Shown: piece after piece, positions 52,391 through 62,703 of the stretch
How the letters are laid out: each line of letters starts with the position of its first letter
Position numbering within the stretch: the stretch's first letter is position 1
NCBI RefSeq assembly: GCF_000423605.1
Contig: NZ_AUIH01000009.1
Span: 62,001 to 126,000, forward strand
Direction of reading: 5' to 3'
Length of the DNA stretch: 64,000 bases
Source of the DNA: Saccharospirillum impatiens DSM 12546
Lineage (GTDB): Bacteria > Pseudomonadota > Gammaproteobacteria > Pseudomonadales > Natronospirillaceae
Translations under genes and position numbers: made by a program
Notes under the pieces: generated by a model
The model's input: only the letters and a program-made list of their open reading frames with translations
Database searches by the model: none
What the model was told of the DNA's origin: nothing

Positions 52391-55213
52391 TTATGCAAAA
52401 TGGCGCACTTCACCGTCGCCGTCGACGTTCTCGACACAACGGCCGCACAGCTCAGGGTGCTCTGCATGCTGCCCTACGTCCGGACGCTGATGCCAGCAAC
52501 GGCCGCATTTTGGCTGTTCGGAGGCGGCAACGCTGACTCTAAGCCCTTCAAGTTCGGTTGCATGCGCTGAATCCGGCGCGTCGCCAAGATTTGCCAGAGT
52601 GACCGCACTGGTCAGGGTCACAAACCGCAATTCGTCACCCAGCGTCAGCAGTGCCGATTTCAGGGCGTCGTCGCAGTACAGGGTGACTTCAGACTTCAGG
52701 GCACCACCGACACGGCCTTCGTTACGAGCCAGTTCCAATACTTTATTGACGCCTTCTTTCACCGCCTGTACCTCAGCCCAGAACGCAACACCCATGGGCT
52801 CATCGTCGTCCAGCGGCTGCAAACCGTCGTACCAGGTGTGTTCAAATACCGACACACTGCGCTCGCCGGGAATGAACTGCCAGAGTTCATCTGCCGTGAA
52901 GCTCAGAATCGGAGCAACCCAGCGGACCAATGCCTCCAACACATGGTAAAGGGCCGTTTGACAGCTTCGCCGGGCCAGTGAATCCGCCGGGGTGGTGTAT
53001 TGGCGGTCCTTGATGATATCAAGATAGAAGCCGCCCATGTCGAGCACACAGAAATGATGAATTTTCTGGTACACCTGAACGAACTGATAGTTGTCGTAAG
53101 CGTCGGAGATCTCTTGCTGCAACCGGTAAGCACGATCGACGGCCCAGCGATCCAGCGCCAGCATGTCATTATGATGCACACTGTGCTGCGTGGGATCGAA
53201 CCCATTCAGGTTGGAGATCAGAAAACGGGCCGTGTTGCGGATGCGGCGGTATGCATCGGCTGAGCGGCTCAGAATGTCTTTCGACATGGCCATATCGCCG
53301 CTGTAATCGGTCGACGCCACCCAAAGACGCAGAATGTCAGCGCCCAACGAATCAAACACTTCTTGCGGTTCAATGCCATTGCCGAGCGATTTCGACATTT
53401 TGTAGCCCTTCTCATCGACAGTGAAGCCGTGAGTGAGCACTTGCTTGTAGGGTGCACTGCCATTCATGGCCACTGCTGTCTTAAGGGAAGACTGGAACCA
53501 GCCCCGGTGCTGGTCCGAGCCTTCCAGATACATGTCGGCCGGGTATTGGCCCAGTTCTTCGCGCTTGCGCAGTACGGTATCGTGCGTAACGCCCGAGTCG
53601 AACCAGACATCCAGTGTATCGGTCGCCTTTTCATAATTAACGGCGTCGTCACCGAGCAATTCAGCCAGGTCAAGTTCCCACCAGGCGTCCATCCCCTCTT
53701 TTTCAACACGACTGGCCACCGCCTCGATCAAACGCGGGGTTTCCGGGTGCAATTCACCGGTCTCGACGTGGGTCACAAAGGCAATCGGCACGCCCCAGGT
53801 GCGCTGACGCGAGATGCACCAGTCAGGGCTTTGCTCGAACATGGCTTCTATGCGGTTCTGCCCCCAACCAGGCACCCAGCGAACGCCTTTGATGGCATCC
53901 AGCGCCTTCGCGCGCAGGCCTTCTTTGTCCATGCTGATGAACCACTGTGGCGTGGCGCGATAGATCAGCGGTGTTTTGGTCCGCCAGCAATGGGCATAGC
54001 TGTGACGAATTTTCTCTTCATGCAACAGACGACCATTGTTAGTACACACCTCAATGATGTGCGGCTCAACCTTGTAAACGTGCTCACCGGCAAACAACTC
54101 AACGTTAGGGCGATACACCCCTTTATCGTCCAATGGATTCAGCGTTTCAATGCCGTACTTGCCACAGACGACAAAGTCTTCCATACCGTGGTCTGGTGCG
54201 GTGTGCACGCAGCCCGTACCGGCATCGAGAGTGACGTGGTCACCCAGCAAAATTGGGATATCACGCTGATAGAACGGATGATCGAACACCAAACCTTCCA
54301 GCGCCGAGCCTGTTGTGCGAGCCAGCACCTCAACGTCTCCCAACCCCGCACGCTCTGCGACAGATTCAAGCAAGCCTTCAGCCAGGATCAGGCGGGCAGG
54401 CTCACCATTGAACTGAGCCTGTACCAGAACGTAGTCGATGTCCGGCCCTACTGAAATCGCCTGAGAGGCAGGCAGCGTCCAGGGGGTAGTCGTCCAGATA
54501 ACAGCCGAGACTTCGCCTTTGCCGGCATCGGTACCAAAAGCAGCCAATACGGGTGCTTCATCGCGAGCGGCGTAGCGCACATCGATGCTGAACGAGGTTT
54601 TGTCGTGGTATTCCACTTCTGCTTCTGCCAGCGCCGAACCGCCCACCACACTCCAGTAAACCGGTTTGAAACCACGCACCAGATGACCACTCTCGGCGAT
54701 CTTGCCCAGCGCGCGGATGATGTCGGCTTCGGTCTGATGGTCGAGCGTCAGGTAGGGTTTATCCCAACTGCCGAAGATACCCATGCGGATAAACTCCTTG
54801 CGCTGACCGTCAATCTGGCCCAGTGCAAACTCACGGCATTTGGCCCGAAAGGTTTTGAAATCGACCTTGTCTCCAGCGCGGCCGATCATGGTCTCGACTT
54901 TATGCTCGATCGGCAGACCGTGACAGTCCCAGCCCGGCACGTAGGGCGCATCGTAGCCGATGAAATTCTTCGACTTGATGATGATGTCCTTGAGCATCTT
55001 ATTGACTGCGTGCCCAAGGTGGAGGTTGCCGTTCGCGTAGGGGGGCCCATCGTGCAGAATGAACTTCGGGCGACCCGCACTGGCTTCACGAATGCGCTGG
55101 TAAATGCCGTTCTTTTCCCAATGGGCCAGCATTTCCGGCTCACGTTTGGCCAGGTTACCGCGCATCGGGAAATCCGTATGCGGCAGGTTCAGAGTCGCTT
55201 TATAGTCTGTCAT
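52391..55213 (-). CDS. ileS: Isoleucyl-tRNA synthetase
   Basis: 940 residues, full length. HIGH-type motif [13 protein letters not shown] (about 58-70), a CP1 editing insertion, KMSKSLGNG near 605 and a C-terminal zinc finger (CGRCWHQRP...CGRCV, near 905-930). Overlaps ribF by 4 bp. Class I bacterial type, not the mupirocin-resistant type as far as can be judged. Confidence 0.97.
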   Translation of the reverse strand: MTDYKATLNLPHTDFPMRGNLAKREPEMLAHWEKNGIYQRIREASAGRPKFILHDGPPYANGNLHLGHAVNKMLKDIIIKSKNFIGYDAPYVPGWDCHGLPIEHKVETMIGRAGDKVDFKTFRAKCREFALGQIDGQRKEFIRMGIFGSWDKPYLTLDHQTEADIIRALGKIAESGHLVRGFKPVYWSVVGGSALAEAEVEYHDKTSFSIDVRYAARDEAPVLAAFGTDAGKGEVSAVIWTTTPWTLPASQAISVGPDIDYVLVQAQFNGEPARLILAEGLLESVAERAGLGDVEVLARTTGSALEGLVFDHPFYQRDIPILLGDHVTLDAGTGCVHTAPDHGMEDFVVCGKYGIETLNPLDDKGVYRPNVELFAGEHVYKVEPHIIEVCTNNGRLLHEEKIRHSYAHCWRTKTPLIYRATPQWFISMDKEGLRAKALDAIKGVRWVPGWGQNRIEAMFEQSPDWCISRQRTWGVPIAFVTHVETGELHPETPRLIEAVASRVEKEGMDAWWELDLAELLGDDAVNYEKATDTLDVWFDSGVTHDTVLRKREELGQYPADMYLEGSDQHRGWFQSSLKTAVAMNGSAPYKQVLTHGFTVDEKGYKMSKSLGNGIEPQEVFDSLGADILRLWVASTDYSGDMAMSKDILSRSADAYRRIRNTARFLISNLNGFDPTQHSVHHNDMLALDRWAVDRAYRLQQEISDAYDNYQFVQVYQKIHHFCVLDMGGFYLDIIKDRQYTTPADSLARRSCQTALYHVLEALVRWVAPILSFTADELWQFIPGERSVSVFEHTWYDGLQPLDDDEPMGVAFWAEVQAVKEGVNKVLELARNEGRVGGALKSEVTLYCDDALKSALLTLGDELRFVTLTSAVTLANLGDAPDSAHATELEGLRVSVAASEQPKCGRCWHQRPDVGQHAEHPELCGRCVENVDGDGEVRHFA

Positions 55214-56136
55214 GGAGCTCGGTCACTTCCGTCTGATGGGGAGAACCAGGCACGAGCGGCCTGGATATCTGCATGAATCTGGTGTTTAAGGGCGTCAAGC
55301 GTATCAAATCTTTCTATGCCTCGCAGCTTGTGACGCAACCGTACATCGAGGCGCTGGCCGTATAAATCCGGCGACACATCAAACAAATGGACTTCCAGCC
55401 AATTTCTCAGATCATTCACCGAGGGCTTCGGCCCAAGATTGGCCACGCCAGCCACCCAGCTATCATTGAGGCGAACTTCAGCAACATAAACCCCGGCCAT
55501 GGCCAGCTTGGGATGAGCCAGCAGTAAATTGGCCGTCGGCACCCCCAGGGTTCGGCCCAGCTGGCGGCCATAAATCACCCGACCACTGAGGGTGTATGGC
55601 TCGCCCAACATATCGGCTGCTTTGGCCAGTTGCCCCTCGGCCAGCAGAGAACGAATAGCCGTACTGCTGACGCGCTGGCCGTTGATGCGCTGCGAAGGCA
55701 TCTCGGCGACCTCAAAGTCATATTGGCGCAAAAAAGCGGCGTCACCTTTGCGGTCGTTACCGAAACGGAAGTCATCACCGACTTGTACCCAGTTCGCCTG
55801 CAACCCTTCAATCAGTACCTGCTGTGCAAATTCGGCAGCCGACATCGAACGCAACCGACTGTCAAAGGGCAATACAATAAGCTGTTCAATACCGAGCTCA
55901 CGAAACCGGCGGACCTTGTCGGTCAGTGACGATAACCGCGCCGGAGCACCCTCGGGATCAAAGAATTCTCTCGGCTGGGGTTCAAAGGTCACGACAGTTG
56001 GCACCAGCTCACGCTGTTTCGCTTCACGAAGCACCTCGGCGATCAAATGCTGGTGACCCAGGTGCACGCCATCGAAACTGCCAATGGTAACGGCACTTGG
56101 CTGACCAAGACTGTGAGGACTGCGGCTGATGTGCAT
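55210..56136 (-). CDS. ribF: Bifunctional riboflavin kinase/FAD synthetase
   Basis: 308 residues. The N-terminal FAD synthetase part has [13 protein letters not shown] (about 18-30) and the C-terminal riboflavin kinase part has [15 protein letters not shown] (about 190-205). It converts riboflavin to FMN and FAD. Overlaps ileS by 4 bp in the conserved block. Confidence 0.95.
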   Translation of the reverse strand: MHISRSPHSLGQPSAVTIGSFDGVHLGHQHLIAEVLREAKQRELVPTVVTFEPQPREFFDPEGAPARLSSLTDKVRRFRELGIEQLIVLPFDSRLRSMSAAEFAQQVLIEGLQANWVQVGDDFRFGNDRKGDAAFLRQYDFEVAEMPSQRINGQRVSSTAIRSLLAEGQLAKAADMLGEPYTLSGRVIYGRQLGRTLGVPTANLLLAHPKLAMAGVYVAEVRLNDSWVAGVANLGPKPSVNDLRNWLEVHLFDVSPDLYGQRLDVRLRHKLRGIERFDTLDALKHQIHADIQAARAWFSPSDGSDRAP

Positions 56137-56195
56137 AAAACGAACCGGGATTAAAACAAGGCCGCGCAGTATACAAAAAACCGTCGCGTGCGTCT

Positions 56196-57785
56196 TTAAC
56201 TGCGCACCTCACGCAATCGCCCACCCAGCATCAGCCAGAACAGGCCATAACTGGCCAGGCCTGCGCCAACCAGAACGCCCGTACGCCAGATCCGGCCCAG
56301 CGCATCCTCAGGGTAATCAAGCAGCGGCCAGCCAAGCAGCAGCCAAAGGACGGCGGCCATGGCTATTGAAGCGACTAGCGCGCGCAGCGCAGAACCCCGC
56401 CACAGAGCATTATCCGGCAGATCACCCTGACGATGAAGCGTAATAGCCAGCAAGCCAGCGTTGATCCAGGCTGAAAGCGAAGTCGCCAGTGCCAGGCCGA
56501 TGTGAGCCAAAGGCACTATTAGAATCAGGTTAAACACCATGTTCAACGCCATGGCCCAAACGCCAATTTTGACCGGCGTTCTCGTGTTCTGTCGGCTGAA
56601 AAACGCGGGCGCCAGAATCTTAATCAGCATAAAGGCAGGCAGGCCCAGTGCGTAGGCCATCAAACTGCCACGGCTTTGCTGCACATCGAACACGGCAAAG
56701 GCTTTGTATTGAAACAGGGTAGTGAGCAACGGCCCGGCCAGCACCAGCAGAGCCACCATGGCCGGCAGGCCAATCAACAACACCACACGAATCGCCCAAC
56801 CCAGCGTCTGCTGAAAACTCCGATGATCCGATTTAGCAGCGCTGTGAGACAATTTCGGCAACAACACCGTGGCAATGGCAATACCAATCACCCCCAGAGG
56901 CAACTCCGACAAACGATCGGAATAGTACAACCAGCCAACGGAACCATCCTGCAGCAGCGAAGCCAGCACCGTATCCAGTAACAGATTGATCTGGCTGACC
57001 GAGACCCCGAACAACGCCGGAATCATCAACACACCAATGCGCCTGACACCCGGGTGAAAGCCAAATCGTAGGGGTTGCCAAACCCCCGCGGCGATCAGCG
57101 AGGGCCACAACCAAAGCCATTGCAACAACCCCGCCAGCATTACGCCCCAGGCCAGGCCAGCCATGGGCACATCAAACCGGGGCGTCAACCAGAAGGCCGA
57201 CCCAATCAGGCACAGATTAAGAATGACCGGCGTCACGGCTGGAGCGGCGAAACGGCCGTAGGTATTCAATACCGACTGGCCCAGAGCCGTCAGCGCGATA
57301 AACCACAAGTAAGGGAAGGTCAGCCTGAGAAAATCAGCAGTCTGGTCCAGCTTTACACCCTCATCATGAAAGCCCGGTGCAAACACCCAGGCCACCAGCG
57401 GAGCCCCAACCATGGCCAGAAGGGTAATAAAGCCCACTGCAGACGCCAGCGCCCACTGAGTCGCGGCCACCAACCGACGCACACCCTCATCCCCTTCCGC
57501 TTCACGCACCGACGCCAGCACCGGGATAAAAGCCTGGTTAAAAGCACCTTCGGCAAAGAGACGACGCAGAAAATTGGGAATCTTGAACGCCACGAAAAAG
57601 GCATCCATCGCGCCGCCGGTACCAAACAAAACGGCGAATACTGTATCGCGTACCAGGCCAAGCACACGCGACAGACCGGTAGCCCCGCCTACAATGACGG
57701 AATTGCCCAGAATACCCCTAGTCTTGCGACCAGAAACGGCAGGCTGCTTTGGCAGATCAGGCTCTGTTGGTGTAGGTGAATTCAT
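56196..57785 (-). CDS. murJ: Lipid II flippase MurJ
   Basis: 529 residues with fourteen predicted membrane spans, MVF family. SVIVGGATGLSRVLGLVRD at the start and RRLFAEGAFNQAFIPVL are typical; the conserved Arg and Asp residues of the cavity are present in these segments. It moves lipid II across the inner membrane for peptidoglycan synthesis. An extended N-terminus (about 25 residues, Pro/Lys-rich) precedes the first span. Divergent from rpsT. Confidence 0.95.
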   Translation of the reverse strand: MNSPTPTEPDLPKQPAVSGRKTRGILGNSVIVGGATGLSRVLGLVRDTVFAVLFGTGGAMDAFFVAFKIPNFLRRLFAEGAFNQAFIPVLASVREAEGDEGVRRLVAATQWALASAVGFITLLAMVGAPLVAWVFAPGFHDEGVKLDQTADFLRLTFPYLWFIALTALGQSVLNTYGRFAAPAVTPVILNLCLIGSAFWLTPRFDVPMAGLAWGVMLAGLLQWLWLWPSLIAAGVWQPLRFGFHPGVRRIGVLMIPALFGVSVSQINLLLDTVLASLLQDGSVGWLYYSDRLSELPLGVIGIAIATVLLPKLSHSAAKSDHRSFQQTLGWAIRVVLLIGLPAMVALLVLAGPLLTTLFQYKAFAVFDVQQSRGSLMAYALGLPAFMLIKILAPAFFSRQNTRTPVKIGVWAMALNMVFNLILIVPLAHIGLALATSLSAWINAGLLAITLHRQGDLPDNALWRGSALRALVASIAMAAVLWLLLGWPLLDYPEDALGRIWRTGVLVGAGLASYGLFWLMLGGRLREVRS

Positions 57786-58011
57786 GGGTGCAAATAAGGA
57801 CCAATTGAGAGAACAAGATTCGGCGCCAGTCTACCGGATACTGGAAATGGGGTCCTGCGAAATCGAACATTCACTCCAGAGCTCCCACACAACTCAGAGT
57901 CAATGGTAGGAAGCGGTTAATCAGGCATTGACAGCAAGCCCTCAAAAACCTAGAATCGCGCCCCTCAAAATTGACTCCATTCTCCAGTAACCGACTAATA
58001 AGGAGCTGCCC

Positions 58012-58281
58012 GTGGCAAACTCTGCTGGTTCTAAAAAACGTGCTCGTCAGGCAGTGAAGCGTCGCGCGCACAACGCAAGCCTGCGTTCCATGGTTCGTAC
58101 CTACCTGAAAAAGGTAGTTGCACAGATCGAAGCCAAAGACTTCGATCAGGCGACCAAAGCACTTACTACCGCTCAACCCGTTGTTGATGGCATGGCCCGT
58201 AAAGGCATCATCAGCAAGAACAAGGCTGCTCGTACCATCAGCCGCCTGAACGCTCGCGTCAAGGCCCTGAAAGCCGCGTAA
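58012..58281 (+). CDS. rpsT: 30S ribosomal protein S20, GTG start
   Basis: 89 residues, full length, very basic: ANSAGSKKRARQAVKRRAHN at the start and ISRLNARVKAL at the end, as in S20. The GTG start at 58012 has AAGGAG six bases upstream; rare starts are usual for rpsT because S20 represses its own translation. Its own terminator follows. Confidence 0.96.
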   Translation: MANSAGSKKRARQAVKRRAHNASLRSMVRTYLKKVVAQIEAKDFDQATKALTTAQPVVDGMARKGIISKNKAARTISRLNARVKALKAA

Positions 58282-58310
58282 TTGGCTTTCAGACCTGGCT
58301 TGAGTTAAAA

Positions 58311-58336
58311 AACCGGCTTTTAGCCGGTTTTTTTGT
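58311..58336 (+). terminator. rpsT: Terminator of rpsT
   Basis: Stem AACCGGCT/AGCCGGTT (58311-58318 with 58322-58329) with a three-base loop, preceded by A's and followed by a T-run. Confidence 0.85.
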
Positions 58337-58447
58337 GCCCAACGTTTACGATTCTATTCGCAGGATATTATTACCCTCCGACATCTGTACTGGCCCCGTG
58401 GCCGTACTCTGGGTATGCTTTTTCACTCAGCCATTCAGAGCGCTCTC

Positions 58448-59281
58448 ATGCCCCAAAGAACCGCGATACAACGCCTGTTATCTCTCATTTTGCCTGCACT
58501 GCTCGTGCTCACTCTGAATACACCCGTGAGCGCCCATGAATTCTGGCTTGAACCTCTGCGCTACCGGATAGATGTGAATAAAACGGTGCAGGCCGATATA
58601 AAAGTCGGCCAAAACTTCAAAGGCAACACCTACGCATATTTCCCGAACCGCTTTATTCGCTTCGAATTGCACCACAACGGACGAGAGCGCCCCATCAGCT
58701 CTCGCTTGGGCGCCCGACCTGCGGCCTCACAAGCCGTTGACAGTGATGGACTGACCACTCTGACCTACGAATCCACCTACACCGAACTTACCTACGACGA
58801 CCCGGCTGTTTTCGACAATTTCTTAACCTTGGACGGTCTTGACTGGGTACGTCAGGCCCATCAGAACCGAGGCCTCCCACCCAGCGGCTTTACCGAGGTA
58901 TTCCGCCGTTTCGCGAAATCCTACGTCGGCACCGGAAACGCCGAAGGTCAGGACCGGCTCATTGGCTACCCTCTGGAATGGCGATTGGAAGACAACCCCT
59001 ACACAATGGACGGGCAAACACCGCTGACCGCCACGCTCTTTTTAAATGAAACACCCTCGCCCGGCGTGTTGGCTCGCGTGTTTATGAAGACAGGGTCAAA
59101 TGACGCCGAAGAACTCCGGCTGATCACCGATGAAAACGGGCAGATCAGCGTGCCCCATCGGGCCAATACCGCCTACCTGGTCAGCAGTGTTCACATGAAA
59201 GAGCCCCCGGTCGATGTGGCTGAACAGACCGGGGCTGTGTGGGAAAGTTTGTGGGCTTCAGCGGTATTTTTTAGGGATTAG
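58448..59281 (+). CDS. Exported DUF4198-like protein
   Basis: 277 residues from the ATG at 58448, which gives a normal signal peptide (MPQRTAIQRLLSLILPALLV, ending at SAHEFW); an ATG at 58415 would add 11 residues. The mature start HEFWLEP is the hallmark of DUF4198/NikM-like periplasmic proteins, linked to nickel or cobalt uptake in some genomes and to TonB receptors in others. C-terminal domain (about 190-270) has an Ig-like strand pattern. Function uncertain. The stop codon lies in a 7-bp tandem repeat. Confidence 0.7.
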   Translation: MPQRTAIQRLLSLILPALLVLTLNTPVSAHEFWLEPLRYRIDVNKTVQADIKVGQNFKGNTYAYFPNRFIRFELHHNGRERPISSRLGARPAASQAVDSDGLTTLTYESTYTELTYDDPAVFDNFLTLDGLDWVRQAHQNRGLPPSGFTEVFRRFAKSYVGTGNAEGQDRLIGYPLEWRLEDNPYTMDGQTPLTATLFLNETPSPGVLARVFMKTGSNDAEELRLITDENGQISVPHRANTAYLVSSVHMKEPPVDVAEQTGAVWESLWASAVFFRD

Positions 59282-59302
59282 GGAATAGGGAATAGGGAGT
59301 AG
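59273..59302 (+). repeat. 7-bp tandem repeat (AGGGAAT-like, four units)
   Basis: AGGGATT, AGGGAAT, AGGGAAT, AGGGAGT, AG in tandem. It covers the stop codon of the DUF4198-like gene and runs into the pirin gap. Simple-sequence repeat; similar period to the one at 61214. Confidence 0.8.
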
Positions 59303-59363
59303 CTTTGAGCTGTGAGTAAGACGCTAACAGCTCGTCGCTCGCAGATCGAACCTCGCCTTCCCG

Positions 59364-60197
59364 TCAAAACCTCCCTTCGTTGAAATCGACGATGGCCTGC
59401 TGAACTTCATCCACCGTGTTCATTACGAAGGGCCCATATTGCACTACCGGCTCCTGAATCGGATCACCCGCAACCACCAACAATCGGGTATCCGGCGATG
59501 TTGAGGTCACTTCCACCCCCTCGCCATCACCCAGAATACCCAGGTGACGTTCTGGCAGGTCGGTTTGACCAATGCTGGCAGAACCCTGGTAGACGTAGAC
59601 GAAGGCCGACTTGTTGCCTGGTATGTCAATGCGCTGAGTTGCGCCCCCGTTCAGGTGAAAGTCGAGATACAGCGGGTCGGTGACCACGTCTTCAACCGGG
59701 CCGACCACCCCCTGAAAGTTACCCACCAACACCTTCACCTTGCCGTTTGCCAGCTCCACCTCGGGCACCTGCTCGGGGAGGATGTCCTGATAGCGAGGTG
59801 CCGTCATTTTGTGCTTGGCCGGCAGGTTAACCCAGAGCTGAAAGCCCCAGACCGGGCCGTCTTCCTGGTTCGGCATCTCCTCGTGCACAATGCCACGCCC
59901 GGCGGTCATCCACTGAATCGAACCCGGCGCGAGATACCCGGTATTGCCCTGGTTATCCCCGTGACGAAAGGAGCCCTTGAGCATGTAAGTCACGGTCTCA
60001 AACCCCCGGTGCGGGTGCATCGGAAACCCGGCCATGTAGTCGGCCTTATCGTCTGATTTGAATTCGTCGAGCATCAGGAACGGGTCCAGATTCTTGACGT
60101 ACTGATTCCCGATGACCCGGGTCAATTTCACCCCAGCCCCATCGGACGTTGGAATGCCCCTGGCCACTTGCCGAACACTGCGCAATGCTGCTGTCAT
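59364..60197 (-). CDS. Pirin family protein
   Basis: 277 residues from the ATG at 60197, chosen because a GGGAGG lies 7 bases before it; the longer frame upstream runs into the LysR promoter. Two cupin domains; the metal-binding pattern is MHPHRGFETVTYML (near 60-72) plus HEEMPN (near 105). Pirins bind iron and some oxidise quercetin. Divergent from the LysR gene with 117 bp between starts, a usual regulator/target pair. Confidence 0.9.
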   Translation of the reverse strand: MTAALRSVRQVARGIPTSDGAGVKLTRVIGNQYVKNLDPFLMLDEFKSDDKADYMAGFPMHPHRGFETVTYMLKGSFRHGDNQGNTGYLAPGSIQWMTAGRGIVHEEMPNQEDGPVWGFQLWVNLPAKHKMTAPRYQDILPEQVPEVELANGKVKVLVGNFQGVVGPVEDVVTDPLYLDFHLNGGATQRIDIPGNKSAFVYVYQGSASIGQTDLPERHLGILGDGEGVEVTSTSPDTRLLVVAGDPIQEPVVQYGPFVMNTVDEVQQAIVDFNEGRF

Positions 60198-60314
60198 GAT
60201 AATACCTCCCGGTCTGTTATCTGATCTGTATCTGATAACGCCCAGTCTATGCAGTTGCAGGATGACCCGTAAGCGGAATATATTGCCTCTACATTTCAAA
60301 AAAACTGAACCTTC

Positions 60315-61214
60315 ATGGCCCACAACCCTATTTCTCTGGATCTGCTGCGCGCACTCGATGCCATCGACCAGCGCGGCAGCTTTGCTGCTGCCGCCGAAGC
60401 GTTACACAAAGTGCCTTCAGCGCTGACGTACACTGTGCAAAAGGTAGAACAGGACCTCGGCATCGACTTGTTTGACCGCAGCGGACACCGCGCCAAAATG
60501 ACGCCCGCCGCCCGGTTGATGCTGGAAGAAGGCAGGGGAATACTGCGGGATATCGACAACCTGGCCAGTTCTGCCAAGAAGATCGCCAGTGGCTGGGAGC
60601 CCGAGCTTCGCATTGGCGTCGACACCATTTATGAACCAGCCCGTCTCTACCCCCTGGTTCATGAATTCAACGAAGCCAACCCCTACATAAAAGTTCATCT
60701 GATACACGGTTCACTCTCGGGCACCTGGGAAATGCTGATCAGCGGTGAAGCCGACCTGATACTCTCAGCCGACAACCTCGACCCCAAACTGGATGGCTAC
60801 CAAACCGAACGCTTCGGCCAGGTGAGCATGGTATTCGCCGTCGCCAAAGACCACCCCCTGGCACAGAACGCTTGCGACTGGACACACGAGGACATAGAAG
60901 CCTACCCGACCATCGTCGTCAAAGATTCCACCAAGCTGATGACGCCACGCACCATAGGCTGGACACGCCAGAACAAACTGATCACCGTGCCCTCAATGCG
61001 GGATAAAATAGAAGCCCAACTGGGCGGACTGGGAGTGGGCTACCTGCCACAACACAGAATTCAGAATCACCTGGATTCGGGCGAACTGGTACAGGTTAAA
61101 TTGCAGGAGAGCAATCCGCCATCATCAGGCGTAAAAGCCTGGCGAACCGGTGTGAGCGGCAATGCATTGAACTGGTTCAGAGAGCGTGTTACCGAGGATG
61201 TGCTGGGAATATGA
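60315..61214 (+). CDS. LysR family regulator of the pirin gene
   Basis: 299 residues. HTH at about 5-62 (LDLLRALDAIDQRGSFAAAA, VPSALTYTVQKVEQDLG), then a substrate-binding domain (about 90-295). The divergent pirin gene is the probable target (context). The family resembles regulators found beside pirin genes in Pseudomonas-type genomes. No ligand can be inferred. Confidence 0.85.
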   Translation: MAHNPISLDLLRALDAIDQRGSFAAAAEALHKVPSALTYTVQKVEQDLGIDLFDRSGHRAKMTPAARLMLEEGRGILRDIDNLASSAKKIASGWEPELRIGVDTIYEPARLYPLVHEFNEANPYIKVHLIHGSLSGTWEMLISGEADLILSADNLDPKLDGYQTERFGQVSMVFAVAKDHPLAQNACDWTHEDIEAYPTIVVKDSTKLMTPRTIGWTRQNKLITVPSMRDKIEAQLGGLGVGYLPQHRIQNHLDSGELVQVKLQESNPPSSGVKAWRTGVSGNALNWFRERVTEDVLGI

Positions 61215-61239
61215 GCTAACAGCTAACAGCTAACAGCTA
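61214..61239 (+). repeat. 7-bp tandem repeat AGCTAAC
   Basis: Three exact AGCTAAC units and a partial fourth (AGCTA) directly after the LysR stop codon. With the AGGGAAT repeat at 59273 it flanks the pirin/LysR pair. Confidence 0.85.
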
Positions 61240-61260
61240 GATTTTAACCGTCTTTAAGTG

Positions 61261-61330
61261 TCTTGCGTCAATTAATGTTTAGCGTCTTTCCGTGTTCTTC
61301 GTCAGTTGATGTTCCACGTCTTTCCCTGTT
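61261..61330 (+). repeat. Imperfect 35-bp tandem duplication
   Basis: Two units beginning CTTGCGTCA and CTTCGTCA, each containing ATGTT, CGTCTTTCC and TGTT at matching places, lie between the LysR and porin genes. A third partial CGTCTTTT follows. Degenerate intergenic repeat. Confidence 0.5.
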
Positions 61331-61349
61331 TTTCGTCTTTTGCAAAGGC

Positions 61350-61376
61350 AAAAAAAAGCCACCCCGAAGGGTGGCT
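61350..61376 (-). terminator. Terminator of the porin gene
   Basis: Stem AGCCACCC/GGGTGGCT (61357-61364 with 61369-61376), a CGAA loop, and eight T's on the minus strand after it. Confidence 0.85.
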
Positions 61377-61403
61377 CTACTTCATCATTCAGAGGAATCT
61401 GAA

Positions 61404-62579
61404 TTAGAAAGCGTAGGCAGCAGACAGTTTGAACTCGCTCTGAGTGTCGCCCTGCATGTCGTAATCAGCTGCGTACTTAACGCCGTTGTCCTTGGTGTAA
61501 GAAACACCAGCACCGATCTGCGCATCGTCAGCTGTGTCAGCATCGATGTTACCCAGAGTCACGTCGCCATATGCGCTCAGAGGACCATCGGTGTATACAA
61601 CTTCACCAAAGATCTCATCACCAGCAGACTCTGCAGCGGTGTACAGGTATTCACCAGTAACAGTAATCATACCAGCAGTGTAGCTTACACCTGCCAACAG
61701 CTGCATAGAGTCAGTGTCGTTACCCGCATCCAGATCCTGACCTTTCAAATAGGCACTCAGGTTTTCTACTGGAGTAGTAGTCAGTTCGAAACCATACTCA
61801 GAGAATGCTTCTTTCTCACCGCTAGCTACTTGAGCAGCAGTAGTTGGAGCATTGTAAGTGTTGAACGCAGCGGAAGCAGTGAACATATCAGCTGTGTAGG
61901 TTACGCCAGCACCAACGTACGTATACGCGTCTGCATCGTCCGGAGACTGATCAGAAACACGCACGTTTGCGTCTGCTACGTAAGAGATTGCGTCGGCTGA
62001 ACCTTCATAGGCAACACCGATACCGTAGTCAGTAGCAGGAGTTGTGCTATCGTTCTGGCCTTCAACCTGGACTTTCAAACCATCCATAGTATAGCGGATA
62101 GCAGCATCAACCGGGGCGCCTTCATCGACATCGCCCAGTGCAGTTGAATCGTCCATGTCGTAAGTGTACTCGTGTGTAGTAATTACACTACCCACTTGAC
62201 CAAACGAAATAGCACCATCAGTGATAACGATGTCGTCAGCTTCAACGGCTACAGTGTTTGTATCATCAGCAGTGAAGATCAAGCCACTAGAGAACGGACC
62301 ATGCACAATCGACATGTTGGCTTCAAGACCCCAGCCATCGCCAGCATCACCACTATCGAAGTCATCTTCTTCGTCCAGGTCTACATCCATAACGGTAGCT
62401 TCGTCACCGTTTGCATCAGTACCTTTCAGATCGATCAGGTAGACTGCTTCCATAGAGCCAGTGAAGCTCCATTCGGTTTCAGTAGCAGCACCTTCGTGAG
62501 CAGCAGCGTTTGCCTGGGCAGAAATAGCCAGAGCCAATGCGGATACCGCAACGCCAGAAGCAATTTTAATCGCTTTCAT
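61404..62579 (-). CDS. Acidic outer-membrane porin
   Basis: 391 residues with a signal peptide ending near ANAAA and a C-terminal Phe (AAYAF) required for BAM insertion. Repeating amphipathic strands (GVSYTAGMITVTGEYLYTAA, VGAGVTYTADMFTAS) fit a 16-strand general porin. The mature protein is very acidic (for example DLDEEDDFDSGDAGD), as is common in halophiles, and almost without cysteine. Substrate unknown. It is preceded by a long control region with a plausible promoter and followed by a strong terminator, so it is a single-gene unit, probably highly expressed. Confidence 0.85.
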   Translation of the reverse strand: MKAIKIASGVAVSALALAISAQANAAAHEGAATETEWSFTGSMEAVYLIDLKGTDANGDEATVMDVDLDEEDDFDSGDAGDGWGLEANMSIVHGPFSSGLIFTADDTNTVAVEADDIVITDGAISFGQVGSVITTHEYTYDMDDSTALGDVDEGAPVDAAIRYTMDGLKVQVEGQNDSTTPATDYGIGVAYEGSADAISYVADANVRVSDQSPDDADAYTYVGAGVTYTADMFTASAAFNTYNAPTTAAQVASGEKEAFSEYGFELTTTPVENLSAYLKGQDLDAGNDTDSMQLLAGVSYTAGMITVTGEYLYTAAESAGDEIFGEVVYTDGPLSAYGDVTLGNIDADTADDAQIGAGVSYTKDNGVKYAADYDMQGDTQSEFKLSAAYAF

Positions 62580-62674
62580 TCAAGATTCCCCTTTTTTTAT
62601 TTCAACTGGTTTGGTGACCAGACTTCTCGATGAGCCATCGTTGTTTCAGTGTCGGTACGCTACCGATTGGGTAA

Positions 62675-62703
62675 CCAATAACGAATCACAACACCTGCGT
62701 CAA
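62675..62703 (-). promoter_or_regulatory. Candidate porin promoter
   Basis: On the minus strand TTGACG (62703-62698), a 17-base spacer and TATTGG (62680-62675). A small CGGTA/TACCG hairpin (62653-62665) falls in the leader. Only moderate match at -10. Confidence 0.4.

Noticed and set aside
53363-54454. 363-codon frame antisense to ileS
   Set aside because: Shadow of ileS; no ribosome site and no recognisable motif.
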